DNA from: Streptomyces cyaneogriseus subsp. noncyanogenus
GTDB lineage: Bacteria; Actinomycetota; Actinomycetes; Streptomycetales; Streptomycetaceae
Assembly (NCBI RefSeq): GCF_000931445.1
Contig: NZ_CP010849.1
Span: 4,898,001 to 4,962,000, forward strand
DNA: 64,000 nucleotides
Direction of reading: 5' to 3'
Position 1 is the stretch's first letter. Each line of letters begins with the position of its first letter. Shown piece after piece: positions 62,100 to 64,000 of this stretch. The position numbers were made by a program, and so were the translations under genes. Under the pieces are notes generated by a model, which saw only the letters and a list, made by a program, of their open reading frames with translations, ran no database searches and was not told where the DNA came from.

Positions 62100-63071
62100 T
62101 CATGGCTCGACGGTAGCGATTCGGAGGGAGGCGGTCCATGAGTCGGCGGACCCCGCCCGCGCCCCGGCCGCCACCACGTCCCGGGCCGCCCGTGCGTAGT
62201 CCCTCACCAGCGCCCGCTCCCCGTCCTCGCGCCGCCACGCCAGCACGTACCGGCTGGGCGACAGCCCCCGCACCGGCCGGGTGACGACACCGCCCAGGGT
62301 GATCAGCGGCGCGTTCCCCGCCGCGACCAGGCAGACGCCCAGCCCCGCGACCAGGGCCTCGTACGTCTCCTCCGTGCCCGAGATCTCCGCGCCGACCCGG
62401 GGCGCACGCCCGGCGCGTTCGGCGGTCGCGAGCCAGAAGTCGCGCAGCACGCCCGCACTCGGCGGCAGGGCGAGGAACGGCTCGTCCGCCAGATCGGCGA
62501 AGTCGAGCTCGGCACGGGCCGCGAGGGGGTGGGCGGCGGGCAGGGCGGCCAGACGGGGTTCCTCCGCCACCACCGTCCAGGCGTAGCGGTGGGCCTCGGG
62601 CAGCGGCAGCCAGACGAAGGCGAGGTCCGCCCCGCCGTCGGCCAGGCCCGCTGTCGGGTCGTCCCAGCCCACCTGACGCAGCCGGACGGCGACATGAGGA
62701 TGTGCGGTCGTGAAGCGGGAGCGGATCGCCGGGAGCAGGCCGCCACGGCCGGGGCTGGTGCTCATGCCGACCACCAGGGTGCCGCGCCGCGCCGCCCGGA
62801 CCGCCGCCACCGCCGCCGCCCCCTCCGTCCAGGCGTCCACCACCCGGCGGGCGTGCGGCAGCAGGGCGCTGCCCGCCTCGGTCAGGCGGACGCCCCGCCG
62901 GTCGCGCCGGAACAGCTCGGTGCCCAACTGCCGCTCCAGGGCCCGGATCTGCTTGCTCAGCGCGGGCTGGGAGACGTACAGCCGCTCGGCCGCGCGCGTG
63001 AAGTGCAACTCCTCGGCGACGGCCAGGAAGTAGCGCAGGTCCCGCACATGCACGTCACTCGTCATAACCAT
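62100..63071 (-). CDS. LysR family transcriptional regulator
   Basis: A 323-aa regulator with an N-terminal HTH (VRDLRYFLAVAEELHFTRAAERLYVSQPALSKQIRALERQLG) and a substrate-binding-like sensor domain. It probably controls the divergent dehydrogenase gene. ATG 63071 is the longest start and ATG 63065 or a GTG shortly after are alternatives; a palindrome covers the first two starts, which favours a later one. The ligand is unknown. Confidence 0.9.
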   Translation of the reverse strand: MVMTSDVHVRDLRYFLAVAEELHFTRAAERLYVSQPALSKQIRALERQLGTELFRRDRRGVRLTEAGSALLPHARRVVDAWTEGAAAVAAVRAARRGTLVVGMSTSPGRGGLLPAIRSRFTTAHPHVAVRLRQVGWDDPTAGLADGGADLAFVWLPLPEAHRYAWTVVAEEPRLAALPAAHPLAARAELDFADLADEPFLALPPSAGVLRDFWLATAERAGRAPRVGAEISGTEETYEALVAGLGVCLVAAGNAPLITLGGVVTRPVRGLSPSRYVLAWRREDGERALVRDYARAARDVVAAGARAGSADSWTASLRIATVEP

Positions 63072-63078
63072 CGGTTAT
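63064..63078. promoter_or_regulatory. LysR-type palindromic operator
   Basis: ATAACCATCGGTTAT, a perfect 6-bp inverted repeat with a 3-bp spacer, fits the T-N11-A rule for LysR sites. It lies between the LysR gene and the divergent dehydrogenase and overlaps the longest LysR start codons. Confidence 0.65.
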
Positions 63079-63175
63079 CACACGGGATCTTGGACGTACA
63101 GACACCGCGGACAGCAGCATGGCCGGTGACGCGGCGGACCGACCACCGTGCGGACGAGGGGACATGGGGACCGGC

Positions 63176-64000
63176 ATGAACAAGGTGTGGCTGGTGACCG
63201 GGGCGAGCAGCGGGTTCGGGCGGGCGATCGCCGAGGCGGCCCTGGCCGACGGGGACGTGGTGGTGGGCGCGGTGCGGCGGCCCGAGGTGCTGGACGACCT
63301 GGTGGCCGCCCACCCCGACCAGATGGAGGCGCTGCGCCTGGACGTGGCCGACACGGCCGCCGCCGAGGCCGCGGTGGGCGACGTGGTGGCCCGCCACGGG
63401 CGGATCGACGTCCTGGTGAACAACGCGGGGCGCACCCATGTGGGCGCGTTCGAGGAGACCACGGAGGAGGAGCTGCGCGCCCTGTTCGACGTGCACGTCT
63501 TCGGTCCCGCCGCGCTGGTGCGCGCCGCGCTGCCGCACCTGCGCGCGCGGCGTTCGGGCGCGATCGTGCAGATGAGCAGCATGGGCGGGCAGATGTCCTT
63601 CGCGGGCTTCTCGGCGTACAGCGGGACGAAGTTCGCGCTGGAGGGCATGTCCGAGGGGCTCGCGGACGAGGTCCGGGAGTTCGGGATCAAGGTGCTGATC
63701 GTCGAGCCGGGCGCCTTCCGCACCGGTCTGTTCGGGTCCGGCCGGGCCGGGCTCAGCGCGGACAGCGGCGTCTACCCCAAGGTGCGCGAGACCCGGGACC
63801 TCGTGACCGGCGGCGACGGCGGCCAGCCGGGCGACCCCGCCAAGGCCGCCGCCCTCATCCTGGCCGCCCTGGAGGACGAGAACACCCCGCTGCGCCTGCC
63901 GCTGGGCGACGACGGTGTCGGCGCGGTCCTCGGCCACCTCGACCAGGTCAGGCAGGACATCGCCCCCTGGGAGAAGCGGGCGCGCGCCACCGGCTTCGAC
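63176..64000 (+). CDS. Short-chain dehydrogenase/reductase (partial, runs off the window)
   Basis: 275 residues are visible without a stop. It is a classical SDR with NAD(P)-binding TGASSGFG, the NNAG motif, catalytic Ser in VQMSSMGG and YSGTK (Tyr and Lys of the active site). The PGAFRTG stretch is the cofactor-side loop. The substrate is unknown. It is divergent from, and presumably regulated by, the LysR gene. ATG 63176 is preferred; ATG 63164 is in frame upstream. Confidence 0.93.
   Translation, partial: MNKVWLVTGASSGFGRAIAEAALADGDVVVGAVRRPEVLDDLVAAHPDQMEALRLDVADTAAAEAAVGDVVARHGRIDVLVNNAGRTHVGAFEETTEEELRALFDVHVFGPAALVRAALPHLRARRSGAIVQMSSMGGQMSFAGFSAYSGTKFALEGMSEGLADEVREFGIKVLIVEPGAFRTGLFGSGRAGLSADSGVYPKVRETRDLVTGGDGGQPGDPAKAAALILAALEDENTPLRLPLGDDGVGAVLGHLDQVRQDIAPWEKRARATGFD

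Overview
The window is a high-GC actinobacterial chromosome segment, almost certainly Streptomyces. The evidence is codon use with G/C in most third positions, frequent GTG starts, a WhiB-family regulator, a DasR-type operator in front of a chitinase, an OxyR-AhpCD locus, and short Streptomyces-type repeats. Most of 21.5-54.7 kb reads as conserved core: uppS-like, PIN-PhoH, a secreted transglycosylase, an AI-2E transporter, ahpDC-oxyR, a PadR-ABC operon, a class A PBP, an RsbU/SpoIIE-type phosphatase, fumC-fumB, whiB, glpX, xseAB, ispH, ppgK and ychF.

Layout. 0-4.5 kb: the end of an Nramp transporter, an ECF sigma factor with a membrane partner, and a secreted GH18 chitinase. 4.4-6.7 kb: locus A, a WXG-motif putative effector flanked by the decayed remains of two neighbours and a small membrane protein. 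7.2-19.2 kb: a long Tad/Flp pilus cluster with an embedded two-component system, a lipoprotein gene and an OmpA-domain gene; its first gene carries a rare TTA codon. 19.2-20.6 kb: a DUF192 protein and a methyltransferase. 20.6-21.5 kb: a gene-free stretch ending in a strong intrinsic terminator. 21.5-54.7 kb: the core genes above, with a roughly 200 bp MITE-like element at 43.1-43.3 kb. 54.8-58.6 kb: an accessory patch with a Uma2-family protein, a lone HsdM-HsdS-like fusion methylase and an IS3-family transposase remnant. 58.6-61.8 kb: locus B, an intact WXG100-like gene - effector - soluble partner operon facing a small membrane protein. 62.1-64 kb: a LysR regulator divergent from a short-chain dehydrogenase that runs off the window.

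The best candidate for an undescribed system is the pair of related loci A and B. Both encode about 475-residue proteins with an N-terminal WXG helical-hairpin region, a central hydrophobic hairpin and a strongly conserved, unrecognised C-terminus. Locus B has the whole set: a 115-aa WXG100-like partner overlapping the effector by ATGA, then a 234-aa soluble protein. Locus A keeps an intact effector. At the position of the WXG100 gene it has a 49-codon remnant that matches both ends of the locus B gene but lacks the middle. Downstream it has a remnant of the 234-aa gene, also with both ends recognisable and the middle gone. This points to a duplicated type VII-secretion-like module in which one copy has decayed around its effector.

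Start sites were chosen by eye from ribosome-binding sites and family lengths. All functional names rest on recognised family motifs, not on searches.
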